Position numbers and translations under genes: made by a program. DNA of 64,000 bases from Bradyrhizobium diazoefficiens (GTDB lineage: Bacteria > Pseudomonadota > Alphaproteobacteria > Rhizobiales > Xanthobacteraceae): assembly GCF_016616885.1 (NCBI RefSeq), contig NZ_CP067102.1, positions 558,001-622,000 on the forward strand, written 5' to 3'. Shown piece by piece: positions 23,855 through 31,786 of this stretch. The notes below the pieces were generated by a model that ran no database searches, was not told where the DNA came from, and saw nothing but the letters and a program-made list of their open reading frames with translations. Position 1 is the stretch's first letter. Each line of letters opens with the position of its first letter.

Positions 23855-24997
23855 ATGGCAACGGACGAATTGGTCAAGACGACGGGCATCGCCCAGCACG
23901 GGGCGAGCCGGCTGCCGTCGGTCGATGTCGACAGCTTCAACATCGAGATCAAGGACGACGAGGGCTTTCTCGGCGACCGCGCCAGCAAGGGCGCGTTTCG
24001 CGAAATCCTCGAAGAGTGGCGCAAGCCGCTCCGCAAGAGCGGCGAGGACCCCTTCGGCGACGAGCCATCCGACAAGATCAGCAAGAAGGCGCTCGACGCC
24101 GTTCTGGTCGGCGACGATACGGAGGCCACGGCCGTCGTGCACAGCGCGATCGAAGACTTCGCGCAGGAGCTCGCTTACGTCACACGGCGATTCCTCAAGA
24201 CCAAGGCATGGGCCAAAACCGAGTGCATCGTGGTCGGCGGCGGCTTTCGCGCCAGCCGGCTCGGCGAAATTGCCATTGCCCGGGCCGAGATCATCCTCAA
24301 ATCGGAGGGCTTCAAGGTCGATCTGGTGCCGATCCGCACCGATCCGGATGATGCCGGCCTGATCGGAGCCGTGCATCTCGCGCCGTCCTGGATTTTCGAG
24401 GCCTATGACAGCATCCTCGCGGTCGATATCGGCGGAACCAACATCCGCTGCGGGATCGTCGAGACCCGCTGGAAGAAGGCGCCGGATCTGTCCAAGGCGA
24501 TCGTCTTCAAATCCGATCTGTGGCGCCATGCCAGCGATGAGCCGAGCCGCGAGGCCGCGGTGAAGCGGCTGGTCAAGATGCTCGAAGGCCTCATCGAGGA
24601 CGCCGAAGCCGAGGGCTTCAAGCTCGCGCCCTTCATCGGCATCGCCTGTCCCGGCGTGATCAACGAGGACGGCTCCATCGAAAAAGGCGCGCAGAACCTG
24701 CCGGGCAATTGGGAGAGCAGCAAATTCAACCTGCCGGCGAGCCTGGTCGCGGCTATCCCGCGGATCGGCGAGCACGACACCGCGGTCGTGATGCACAATG
24801 ACGGCGTGGTTCAGGGCCTCTCCGAGGTGCCGTTCATGCAGCATGTCGAGCGCTGGGGCGTGCTCACCATCGGCACCGGCCTCGGCAATGCGCGCTTCAC
24901 CAATCGCCGCAACGACAAGAATGGTGGCAACGGCAAGGACCGCGATACTACGGACAATGGGAAGAAGAAAGCCAAGGAAAACAACAAGAACGGCTAG
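23855..24997 (+). CDS. ROK-family kinase-like protein with circularly permuted motif order
   Basis: 380 residues. ROK sugar kinase motifs are all present but in rotated order. The usual C-terminal part comes first: helices 75-120, CIVVGGGFRASRLGE at 124-138 and DDAGLIGAVHLAP at 165-177. The usual N-terminal part follows: the phosphate loop LAVDIGGTNIRCGIVE at 188-203, CPGVINEDGSIEKGAQNLPG at 265-284, the catalytic-type HND at 314-316 and TIGTGLGNARF at 338-348. The cysteine zinc motif of classical ROK enzymes is absent. The tail (350-380) is Lys/Asn-rich and disordered. Probably an intact, possibly active kinase; the substrate is unknown. It is divergent from rplU. Confidence 0.8.
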   Translation: MATDELVKTTGIAQHGASRLPSVDVDSFNIEIKDDEGFLGDRASKGAFREILEEWRKPLRKSGEDPFGDEPSDKISKKALDAVLVGDDTEATAVVHSAIEDFAQELAYVTRRFLKTKAWAKTECIVVGGGFRASRLGEIAIARAEIILKSEGFKVDLVPIRTDPDDAGLIGAVHLAPSWIFEAYDSILAVDIGGTNIRCGIVETRWKKAPDLSKAIVFKSDLWRHASDEPSREAAVKRLVKMLEGLIEDAEAEGFKLAPFIGIACPGVINEDGSIEKGAQNLPGNWESSKFNLPASLVAAIPRIGEHDTAVVMHNDGVVQGLSEVPFMQHVERWGVLTIGTGLGNARFTNRRNDKNGGNGKDRDTTDNGKKKAKENNKNG

Positions 24998-25141
24998 AAG
25001 GCCGACAAGGAGTAACCTTGACTGGTTAGGTTAAGGGATGGATTGCGTTGCGGGAAGCTGCCTGCACGCTAGGGTCGAATCGTCGCCTCACGCAGGTCTG
25101 CGAAGCCGCCCTTCCTGACCAGCATTTCGATGAAGCGGCAC

Positions 25142-25175
25142 GGGACCGCCAGTGTTTACCGCGTCTGGCGGTCCC
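25142..25175. terminator. bidirectional hairpin between convergent ROK and hydrolase genes
   Basis: GGGACCGCCAG and CTGGCGGTCCC form a perfect 11-bp stem around a 12-base loop, between the two convergent 3' ends. There is no T-run, so the structure may act as a factor-assisted stop or an mRNA 3' stabiliser. Confidence 0.5.
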
Positions 25176-25200
25176 ACCCGTTCTCCTGGGCTTCTAGGAT

Positions 25201-26064
25201 TCAACTCCAGCCGATGCGCTGAAAGAACGCCGCGATCTCCGTCGCCGCGCGATCCGGATCCTCACGGTGGGGGAAGTGTCCGACGCCCGGGAACATCGCG
25301 AGATCGAGTTCGGCAAACGTCTCTCCCAGTCGGTCGGTCCAGGCATAGGGAAACAGCGGATCGTGCTCGGCCCAGCGCACGCAAGTCGGCACATCGATCG
25401 GCGGCAAAAGCGGCGCTTCGCCCTTCATCATCGCGACGCGCGCCGAATGCGACGCCCGATAATGCGCAAAGCCGCCGGCAAGGTTGCCATCCCTAAAGAA
25501 ATTGTCGCCGAAGAGGTCAAGGACGTCGTCGAACACGTTCTTGCGGTGGGCCCAATTCTGCAGGAAGTGCGCGATATAGAGCCGGCAGCTCTCGCGGCTC
25601 GCGCCGACGAGCGCGGGCGCCATCTCCATCTGGTGAAAGGATTGATACCAGATGTGGTTGAGCCGGTCCGGCGCCGCCATCCGCGGCCCGATGCCGGGAT
25701 AGACGAAATCGAAGAAGAACAGCCCCGCGAGCCGCTCCGGCGCCCGCCGGGCCAGCGGCTGCATCGCCGCGCCGCCGACGTCGTGGCCAACCACGGCGAA
25801 TCGGTCGATGCCGAGCCCGTCCATCAGTCCCAGCATGTCGGCCGCATGGCCGTCCGGCCCAAAAGCCCCGTCCGGCTTGTCGCTGTCGCCAAAGCCGCGC
25901 AGATCCGGCGCGATCAGCATGAAACGGTCCGAAAGCCTGGAGATCACCGGCTCCCAGGTCAACCAGAATTCCGGCCAACCATGCAGCAAAAGCAGCGGTT
26001 TTCCGGCCCCGGCGCGGACCACATGGAATTTGGCGCCATTGGCGGAGATCGTCAGGTGCTCCAT
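25201..26064 (-). CDS. alpha/beta hydrolase (epoxide hydrolase / dehalogenase type)
   Basis: 287 residues from MEHLTISANGAKFHVV; longer in-frame readings run through the tRNA gene and are not real. Oxyanion motif HGWPEFWLTW, nucleophile elbow VVGHDVGGAA with Asp as nucleophile (typical of epoxide hydrolases and haloalkane or fluoroacetate dehalogenases), acid region WAEHDPLFPY and C-terminal His in FPGVGHFPHREDP. The DLRGFGDSDKPDG stretch is also common to that group. Cytosolic, stand-alone gene. The exact substrate cannot be read off. Confidence 0.85.
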   Translation of the reverse strand: MEHLTISANGAKFHVVRAGAGKPLLLLHGWPEFWLTWEPVISRLSDRFMLIAPDLRGFGDSDKPDGAFGPDGHAADMLGLMDGLGIDRFAVVGHDVGGAAMQPLARRAPERLAGLFFFDFVYPGIGPRMAAPDRLNHIWYQSFHQMEMAPALVGASRESCRLYIAHFLQNWAHRKNVFDDVLDLFGDNFFRDGNLAGGFAHYRASHSARVAMMKGEAPLLPPIDVPTCVRWAEHDPLFPYAWTDRLGETFAELDLAMFPGVGHFPHREDPDRAATEIAAFFQRIGWS

Positions 26065-26085
26065 GGCAGTTCCTTCCCAAATTGA

Positions 26086-26176
26086 GAGCGTTTTCAAGCG
26101 AAGTGGACGCCGGTTCGCGTCAAGAAAACGCGTCAAAACAAGAATCCCCAGTGCCGTTCCGATTCTATCGGAACGG
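26086..26176. repeat. palindromic intergenic element upstream of tRNA-Ser
   Basis: Two parts. First, GAGCGTTTTC...GAAAACGCGTC, an inverted-end block with CAAGCGAAGTGG and CGGTTCGCGTC inside; this wording is familiar from dispersed elements in Rhizobiales. Second, a hairpin CCGTTCCGAT-TCT-ATCGGAACGG at 26154-26176. Together they fill most of the gap between the hydrolase and the tRNA. Confidence 0.6.
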
Positions 26177-26299
26177 GACTCGAGGAGGGGTGGATGAAAG
26201 AGGCAGCGGATTTTCCCCTTTCGCGCCTTGTCTGGCCCGCCATCCTCGCCTATTAACGCCCCCAACCACAGGGGCCCTGCTCCTACTATGGCGCCTTCA

Positions 26300-26389
26300 G
26301 GAGAGGTGGCAGAGTGGTTGAATGCACCGCACTCGAAATGCGGCATAGGTGCAAGCCTATCGGGGGTTCGAATCCCTCCCTCTCCGCCA
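26300..26389 (+). tRNA. tRNA-Ser (anticodon CGA)
   Basis: A 90-nt class II tRNA. Acceptor stem GGAGAGG pairs with CCTCTCC, the anticodon stem-loop GCACTCGAAATGC presents CGA (reading UCG), a long variable arm follows, GGTTCGAATCC is the T-loop, and the 3' CCA is encoded. The G discriminator base fits serine. Promoter-proximal repeats lie upstream and an IS element begins 20 bases downstream. Confidence 0.97.
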
Positions 26390-26432
26390 AATCTCGAATG
26401 TCCAGCCCGGAGACATAGGTAACAGGTCGTAC

Positions 26433-26489
26433 CTAAGACATGGGTGACAACCTCGTGCCGAACGGGTTGTCGAAGGGTTGCAGGGTCAC
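26433..26489 (-). pseudogene. 3' remnant of a second IS481 transposase
   Basis: Minus-strand codons read VTLQPFDNPFGTRLSPMS then stop, matching the TLQPLDNPFG segment near the end of the adjacent full transposase but with a different ending. An in-frame TGA lies just upstream. It is therefore the end of a lost, related IS copy rather than part of the intact gene. Confidence 0.75.
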
Positions 26490-26498
26490 TCACTCCAC

Positions 26499-26637
26499 GC
26501 ATTCGTTGGCATGGCCATTATTGCTCGGCCCGCACTTTCGCCGTCAAGCCCGCGCGCCAAGGGCGCGCCCCCTACGGGGCTTCGGGGGTTGACGGCTCAG
26601 CGCGGCCAAGCCGGTGGCTGCCATGCCAAGAATGAGC
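26499..26637. repeat. large imperfect stem-loop between the two IS ends
   Basis: GCATTCGTTGGCATGGCC at the left pairs imperfectly with GGCTGCCATGCCAAGAATG at the right. Inside, CGTCAA...TTGACG and the palindromic GGCGCGCC add inner stems. No reading frame of interest. It may be a small non-autonomous element or a genome repeat trapped between the IS copies. Confidence 0.55.
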
Positions 26638-26652
26638 AAGAGTGCATCTCGG

Positions 26653-27864
26653 TCAGAGCGACAATGTCGTACCGGGAACATCGGTGACGGGCTTCGGGCC
26701 GAATGGATTGTCGAGGGGTTGCAAGGTCTTTTGCTCGAGGTCGAAGTATCCCAGATCGTAGTGCATGAAGCTGACGAGCCAAATGCCATCGTCGACTTCC
26801 TTGATGCCGAGCTTCTGGCCGGCCAGCACGCTCGAGATGTTGATCCTCTTGCGATGCAGGCAGAGCCGTCCGCAGGCCGTGACGAGGACGTCGCGGTCAT
26901 GGAATGGATAGGACAGTTCGGGCAAGCCGTCATAGTGGCGCGGTGAAGCCGCATACAATTCCGCCGGACACTTCATGTCGAGCGCCTCGTGCGGTCTTTC
27001 CGTGTTGAATTCGTGAACGAAGGCATCGAAGCGGTCTTGTTGTTGCAGAATATTCGAGCCTGGCGGCCGGGTCGCCTCCTTCTTCAGCGTCAGGTGCATG
27101 CGCTCGTGACGGCCATTCTGCTGCGGATGGCCAGGCTTGATGCGTTCGATGGCGATGCCGAGACGAAGCCACCAGACCGAGAGCCTTGACAGGTTGAACA
27201 GCGCATTGGGGCTGGCGAACGGTACGCCATTGTCGGAGCGGATCGACAGCGGCAGCCCGCGTTCGGCAAACAGCCGCTCGAACGCCGTAACTGCCAGTTC
27301 CTCTCGCGTCGACTCCAGAGCTTCGCACATGAGCAAGAACCGCGAAGCCTGATCGGTCACGGTGAGTGGGTAGCAATAGCGCCCATTGCCGAGCTTGAAC
27401 TCGCCCTTGAAGTCGGCGCACCAGAGGTCATTGGGCGCAACCGCGGCCGACAACCGCGTGCCCTGCGCCGGGGTCTTCCGTTCACGGGCGCGCTTGACCA
27501 GGCCCTGGCGGTCGAGCACGGCATGGATGGTGCTCTTGGCCGGCACCCTGACGTCACCATCCAGCCGCCGGACCAGGAGCTCGCGGATTTTGCGGGCTCC
27601 CCAATGTGGCTTCTCGGTTTTCAGGCGTACGATCAGGCTTTCGAGCTGCTGCGGCAGCTGGTTGGCGTAGCGGACCGGCCGCCGCGACCGGTCCGTCAGG
27701 GCCTCAAGCCCGTGCTCCTTGTACCGACCAAAGATCTTGTAGCCGGTCTTCCGCGATATGCCGAAATCCCGGCATACGTCCGTCATTGCCTCGCCATCCA
27801 ACAGCCGGGCAACAAACCGCAGGCGCTCCTCCATCACCGAACTCGCTTTCCACGGCATCCACAC
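26653..27864 (-). CDS. IS481-family transposase
   Basis: 403 residues. N-terminal helix-turn-helix (VARLLDGEAMTDVCRDFGIS, RKTGYKIFGRY), an HTH_29/32-like linker, then the integrase core with DDE residues in LWCADFKGEF, SIRSDNGVPFASP and PGHPQQNGRHERMHLTLK. The C terminus runs into the IS end (NPFGPKPVTDVPGTT) instead of stopping before it as in the remnant beside it. The frame is uninterrupted, so the element may still be mobile. Confidence 0.93.
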   Translation of the reverse strand: MWMPWKASSVMEERLRFVARLLDGEAMTDVCRDFGISRKTGYKIFGRYKEHGLEALTDRSRRPVRYANQLPQQLESLIVRLKTEKPHWGARKIRELLVRRLDGDVRVPAKSTIHAVLDRQGLVKRARERKTPAQGTRLSAAVAPNDLWCADFKGEFKLGNGRYCYPLTVTDQASRFLLMCEALESTREELAVTAFERLFAERGLPLSIRSDNGVPFASPNALFNLSRLSVWWLRLGIAIERIKPGHPQQNGRHERMHLTLKKEATRPPGSNILQQQDRFDAFVHEFNTERPHEALDMKCPAELYAASPRHYDGLPELSYPFHDRDVLVTACGRLCLHRKRINISSVLAGQKLGIKEVDDGIWLVSFMHYDLGYFDLEQKTLQPLDNPFGPKPVTDVPGTTLSL

Positions 27865-27953
27865 CTCCCGCAGAACAAAAGCGGAAAGTGTAACCCATGT
27901 GTCCGGTACGTTTTGTCACCTATGTCTCGGGCCGCTCAGAAACTTCCGTAAAA

Positions 27954-28865
27954 TCAGCCTGATGCCGCTCGCGCCGCCAGCACCCTCCGTGCCGTAGCCA
28001 CGAACGCCTGTGCCGCCGGCGACAGTGATCGGCCCTGCCGCTGCAGCAGCGACACGGGTCGCGTGATCGCCGGCCGCACCAGAGGCCTCGCGATCAGGGT
28101 CGGAAACTGATCGGCCGGCAGCATCGTTGCGGGAAGTATGGCAAGTCCCAGTCCCTGCGCCGTCATGGCGAGCGCGGTGTTGATCAGCGTGACTTCATGG
28201 GTGGGTGTGAGGCGCTTGCCCTGCGCGCTCAGCGCCTGATCGATCTGCATGCGGATACGTGTCTCGCGCCGCATCGCGATCGTCGGCCACGCCGCAAGCT
28301 CGTCCCATGTCAGGGAACGCCGCGCGGCGAAGTCGGCCGTGCGCCGGCCGATGGCGCTTAAGCGCCCGCGGGTCAGGGTCTCGATCGTCATCTCGGCGAA
28401 TTCACCTTCCACACTGCCGATCGCGAATTCTGCGTCCGTCGACATCATGCGTGGAACGAGATCGTCGGCCGCCATGTCGCGCATGTTGATTTCGATGTCG
28501 GGAAAGCTTGCGCGGAATTTTGCCAGTACCGGCGGCAGCAGCGCCGATGCGGTGCCGGCCGACGCCAGAAACGCGACGCGGCCCGCGCGCGCCTGTGCGA
28601 GGTCGCGCATGCGCCGTAGCAGGCCCAGCGCATCGCCCAGCATTCGTTCGGCGGCGTGATAAGCCTCGTCGGCCGCCGGCGTCGGCTGCACCGAGCGCGT
28701 GGAGCGGTCAAACAGTCTGACGCCGAGCTGGACCTCGAGCTGCTGGATCAGGAGGCTCGCGGCGGATTGCGTAATTCCCAGCTCGCGCGCCGCCCGCGTG
28801 ATGCTGCGCGTGCGATATACGCCGGTGAAGGCCCGCAGTTGCCGCAAGGTGACGTTCATAGGCAA
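27954..28865 (-). CDS. LysR-family transcriptional regulator
   Basis: 303 residues (301 from the second Met). Winged helix-turn-helix at 5-64 (LRQLRAFTGVYRTRSITRAA, GITQSAASLLIQQLE) and a two-lobe effector domain from about 95. Divergent from the FAD monooxygenase gene with a CTCAT/ATGAG inverted repeat right at its start, so it likely regulates that gene and itself. The IS element ends only 25 bases past its stop codon without damaging it. Confidence 0.9.
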   Translation of the reverse strand: MPMNVTLRQLRAFTGVYRTRSITRAARELGITQSAASLLIQQLEVQLGVRLFDRSTRSVQPTPAADEAYHAAERMLGDALGLLRRMRDLAQARAGRVAFLASAGTASALLPPVLAKFRASFPDIEINMRDMAADDLVPRMMSTDAEFAIGSVEGEFAEMTIETLTRGRLSAIGRRTADFAARRSLTWDELAAWPTIAMRRETRIRMQIDQALSAQGKRLTPTHEVTLINTALAMTAQGLGLAILPATMLPADQFPTLIARPLVRPAITRPVSLLQRQGRSLSPAAQAFVATARRVLAARAASG

Positions 28866-28867
28866 AC

Positions 28868-28883
28868 CTCATGAATTGATGAG
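28868..28883. promoter_or_regulatory. candidate LysR operator
   Basis: CTCATGAATTGATGAG is an interrupted inverted repeat (5-bp arms, 6-bp gap) immediately upstream of the lysR start in the divergent region. A second short palindrome, CTTATAAG, follows at about 28898. The size fits a LysR box; binding is inferred. Confidence 0.45.
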
Positions 28884-28972
28884 TTCTTTCCGGCTAATCT
28901 TATAAGCGGGCCTGCAATAAAATGCATGCTGCGCAAGCGGGCAAAGTCCGCGGCCTTGGGATGGAGATGAGC

Positions 28973-30613
28973 ATGAGGACACAGGTCCTGATCGTGGGCG
29001 CCGGCCCCGTTGGATTGACCGCGGCCATGGATCTGGCCTCGCGCGGGGTCGACGTCGTCGTCGCGGAGATCCGCCACGCCGGCGATCCGCCCAACGTCAA
29101 ATGCAATCACGTGTCGGCGCGCTCGATGGAGGTCTTCCGAAGGCTCGGCGTCGCGGCAAAGCTGCGCGACGCGGGTCTGCCCGCGGACTTCCCGAACGAT
29201 TGCTCCTACCGGACCACGGCGACCGGCATCGAGCTCTGCCGCATCGACATCCCCTCCCGCGCGCGCCGCTACAGCGCCACCGGCGGCCCCGACACCTGGT
29301 GGCCGACGCCCGAACCGCCGCACCGGATCAATCAGGTCTATCTCGAGCCGATCCTGTTCGCTCATGCCGCCACCCAGCCGCGTATCACCATTCTGGCGCG
29401 CACGGAAATCACCGAGATCGAGCAGGACGATGACCACGTCGTCGCGCGTGCGCGCAATCTCGGCAGTGGAGAGACGCTTCGCATCGAAGCCAGTTTTGTC
29501 ATCGGGTGCGACGGCAGCCGTTCGCTTGTTCGCAGGTCGATCGGGGCAAGCCTGTCCGGAACGCCGGTGATCCAGCGTGTGCAATCGACCTTTATCGAAG
29601 CGCCGCAATTGAAGGAGTTGATGGGCGCGCACAAGCCGGCCTGGATGGTGCTCTCGCTCAACCCGCGACGCTCGGGCACGACGGTGGCGATCGACGGTCA
29701 CGACCGCTGGCTGATCCATAATCATCTCAAACCCGACGAGCCGGAGTTCGATTCGGTCGATCGCGACTGGTCGATCCGCGCCATCCTCGGCGTTGACGAG
29801 CGTTTCGAGTACAAAGTCCTCAGCAAGGAAGACTGGGTCGGGCGCCGGCTGGTGGCCGATCGCTTCCGCGACCGCAGGGTGTTCATCTGCGGCGACGCCG
29901 CGCATCTGTGGATGCCATATGCGGGCTATGGCATGAATGCCGGCATCGCCGACGCCGTCGATCTCTGCTGGCAACTGGCGGCGCATCTGAACGGCTGGGC
30001 GCAGGCGTCGATCCTCGACGCCTACGAGGCGGAGCGCCAACCCATCACCGACCAGGTGTCGCGCTTTGCGATGGACCACGCGATGAAGATGATGGCGCAG
30101 CGCGGCGGTGTGTCGGCGGAGATCGAGGACGACACGCCGCGTGGCCACGCGGCGCGCGCGGCGCTGGCGAGAGCGGCCTATGATCTCAACGTGCAGCAAT
30201 ATTGCTGCGCCGGATTGAACTTCGGCTATTACTACGACGCTTCGCCGATCATCGCCTATGATGGCGAGACGCCGCCGGCTTATGCGATGGGCAGCTTCAC
30301 GCCCTCCACCGTGCCGGGCGCCCGCGCGCCGCACGTTTTCTTGCGCGACGGGCGATCGCTCTATGACGCATTCGGGGCGGGATACAATCTGCTGCGGTTC
30401 GATCCGGCGATCGATGTGGCGCGATTGCAGTCCGCCGCGGAAGCGCGTGGCGTTCCGCTCGCACTGATCGACATCGCGCCGGACGAGGCCGACGGCGCCT
30501 ATGCCGAGAAGCTCGTGCTGGTGCGGCCCGACCAGCACATCGCTTGGCGCGGGCAGGCGGCGCCTGAAAATCCGCAGGCATTGTTGGCGCGTCTCTCCGG
30601 CGTGGCGGCGTAA
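28973..30613 (+). CDS. FAD-dependent aromatic monooxygenase (class A flavoprotein)
   Basis: 546 residues from MRTQVLIVGAG, the ATG best placed behind a GGATGGAG ribosome binding site; three other ATGs lie up to 17 codons upstream. FAD fingerprint VLIVGAGPVGLTAAMDLASR, the DG motif VIGCDGSRSLVRRSIG, and the GD motif FICGDAAHLWMPYAGYGMN. Such enzymes hydroxylate phenolic or polyketide-like rings with NAD(P)H and oxygen. The next gene, a Bug receptor, starts 31 bases later, suggesting uptake and hydroxylation of one aromatic acid under the divergent LysR protein. Confidence 0.88.
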   Translation: MRTQVLIVGAGPVGLTAAMDLASRGVDVVVAEIRHAGDPPNVKCNHVSARSMEVFRRLGVAAKLRDAGLPADFPNDCSYRTTATGIELCRIDIPSRARRYSATGGPDTWWPTPEPPHRINQVYLEPILFAHAATQPRITILARTEITEIEQDDDHVVARARNLGSGETLRIEASFVIGCDGSRSLVRRSIGASLSGTPVIQRVQSTFIEAPQLKELMGAHKPAWMVLSLNPRRSGTTVAIDGHDRWLIHNHLKPDEPEFDSVDRDWSIRAILGVDERFEYKVLSKEDWVGRRLVADRFRDRRVFICGDAAHLWMPYAGYGMNAGIADAVDLCWQLAAHLNGWAQASILDAYEAERQPITDQVSRFAMDHAMKMMAQRGGVSAEIEDDTPRGHAARAALARAAYDLNVQQYCCAGLNFGYYYDASPIIAYDGETPPAYAMGSFTPSTVPGARAPHVFLRDGRSLYDAFGAGYNLLRFDPAIDVARLQSAAEARGVPLALIDIAPDEADGAYAEKLVLVRPDQHIAWRGQAAPENPQALLARLSGVAA

Positions 30614-30644
30614 GCAACTCATAAAAAGAACCCAGGAGGAGAAT

Positions 30645-31625
30645 GTGTTTCACGTTGCAAGCCGCTGCATTCTGGCCGTGCTGTCCGTTGCGGTTCTCGT
30701 GGCGTTCCCGCTGCAGGCAGTCGATGCGGCCTATCCCGAGCAGTTGATCAAGATCATCGTGACCTTTCCGCCCGGCGGCAGCGCCGACATCGTCATCCGC
30801 GCGCTCGAGCCGCTGGTTACCGCCGAGCTCAAGCAGAGCCTGGTGATCGAGAACCGCGCCGGCGCCGGGGGCAACATCGGCATGGCCGCTGTCGCGCAGG
30901 CCAAGCCGGATGGTTACACGCTCGGCATTGCGCCGGCGGGCGCGCTGACGGTGAACCCGCACCTCAATTCGTCGATGCCGTTCGATCCGAAGGATCTCGC
31001 GCCGATCACGCTGCTTGCGGAAATTCCCTTCGTGCTCGTCTCGTCGGCCGACATTCCAGCGCACAATGTTGCGGAGGCGATCGCGCTTGCCAAGGCAAAG
31101 CCCGGCGCGCTGTCGATCGGCCATGGCGGCAACTCGACCGCGATGCATCTGACGGCCGCCCTGTTCACGCAGAAGGCTGGCATCGACATGGAGCTGGTGC
31201 CGTATCGCGGGACGGCGCCGGCGACGGTCGACGTTCTCGCCGGGCACGTGCCCTTCGCGGTGCTGGATATCCCCGCGTCAATGCAATTGATCCTAGACGG
31301 CAAGCTCAACGCGATCGGCGTGTCGTCGGCACGCCGCGTTCCATCCCTGCCCAAGGTGCCGACGCTCGCCGAGAGCGGCATTGCCGGCTTCGAATCCGTC
31401 GGTTGGTTCGGGCTGGTCGCTCCTTCAGGCACGCCTCCCGGCATCGTTGCCAGGTTGAATGAGGCCTTCGTAAAGGCCCTGAAGGACCCGTCGGTGGCCG
31501 AGAAGATCCGGACCCTCGGCGCAGAGCCCGCACCGACATCGCCGGAAGAGTTCGGCCGCTTCATTCAGAGCGAAAGCACGAAATGGGGCAAGCTCATCAG
31601 CGAGGCCGGCATCAAGGCGAACTAG
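30645..31625 (+). CDS. Bug-family solute-binding receptor
   Basis: 326 residues from a GTG start, chosen because a full AGGAGGA ribosome binding site stands 4 bases before it and a signal peptide (VASRCILAVLSVAVLVAFP, cleavage after VDAA) begins there. Bug motifs: IIVTFPPGGSADIVIRALE, IENRAGAGGNIGMAAVAQA, PYRGTAPATVDVLAGHVPFA and PTLAESGIAGFES. Periplasmic receptor for an organic acid. No TctAB membrane partner is near, so transport must use a partner elsewhere. Confidence 0.9.
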   Translation: MFHVASRCILAVLSVAVLVAFPLQAVDAAYPEQLIKIIVTFPPGGSADIVIRALEPLVTAELKQSLVIENRAGAGGNIGMAAVAQAKPDGYTLGIAPAGALTVNPHLNSSMPFDPKDLAPITLLAEIPFVLVSSADIPAHNVAEAIALAKAKPGALSIGHGGNSTAMHLTAALFTQKAGIDMELVPYRGTAPATVDVLAGHVPFAVLDIPASMQLILDGKLNAIGVSSARRVPSLPKVPTLAESGIAGFESVGWFGLVAPSGTPPGIVARLNEAFVKALKDPSVAEKIRTLGAEPAPTSPEEFGRFIQSESTKWGKLISEAGIKAN

Positions 31626-31786
31626 CCCCGAGCTCACGTCAATCCGGCTTCTCCAGATCGCCTCAGATCCTGGCGGAATATTCCTGGAATTGTGGATATG
31701 TACCGGAGCGGTGATAGGTTGAACCTGTCACCGGCGCGGTCCGACCAATCTTCCGCGGCCGGCAGGGAGCCAGTGATTCAACGACG

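Larger units (their letters stand above)
26410..27928 (-). mobile_element. IS481-type insertion region with partly duplicated left end
   Basis: Outer ends are related inverted repeats: GAGACATAGGTAACAGG at the left and, reading in, GAGACATAGGTGACAAAA at the right, each followed by a CGTACC...ACAT-GGT block. Inside are a full transposase gene at the right, a remnant of another transposase 3' end at the left, and a stem-loop segment between them. A second, diverged terminal block (TCGTACCGGGAACATCGG) lies at about 26667, so the intact element probably spans about 26645-27928 next to a fragment of a relative. Confidence 0.8.

Noticed and set aside
25201..26502. 433-residue version of the alpha/beta hydrolase
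   Set aside because: It would read through the tRNA-Ser gene and the IS end; the MEHLTISANG start fits the family length.
26300..27928. Genomic island integrated at tRNA-Ser
   Set aside because: No integrase and no repeat of the tRNA 3' end was seen downstream; the IS beside the tRNA explains the proximity.
28922..28972. N-terminal extension of the FAD monooxygenase
   Set aside because: The extra residues precede the FAD-binding strand without conservation, and the best ribosome binding site serves the MRTQVLIVG start.
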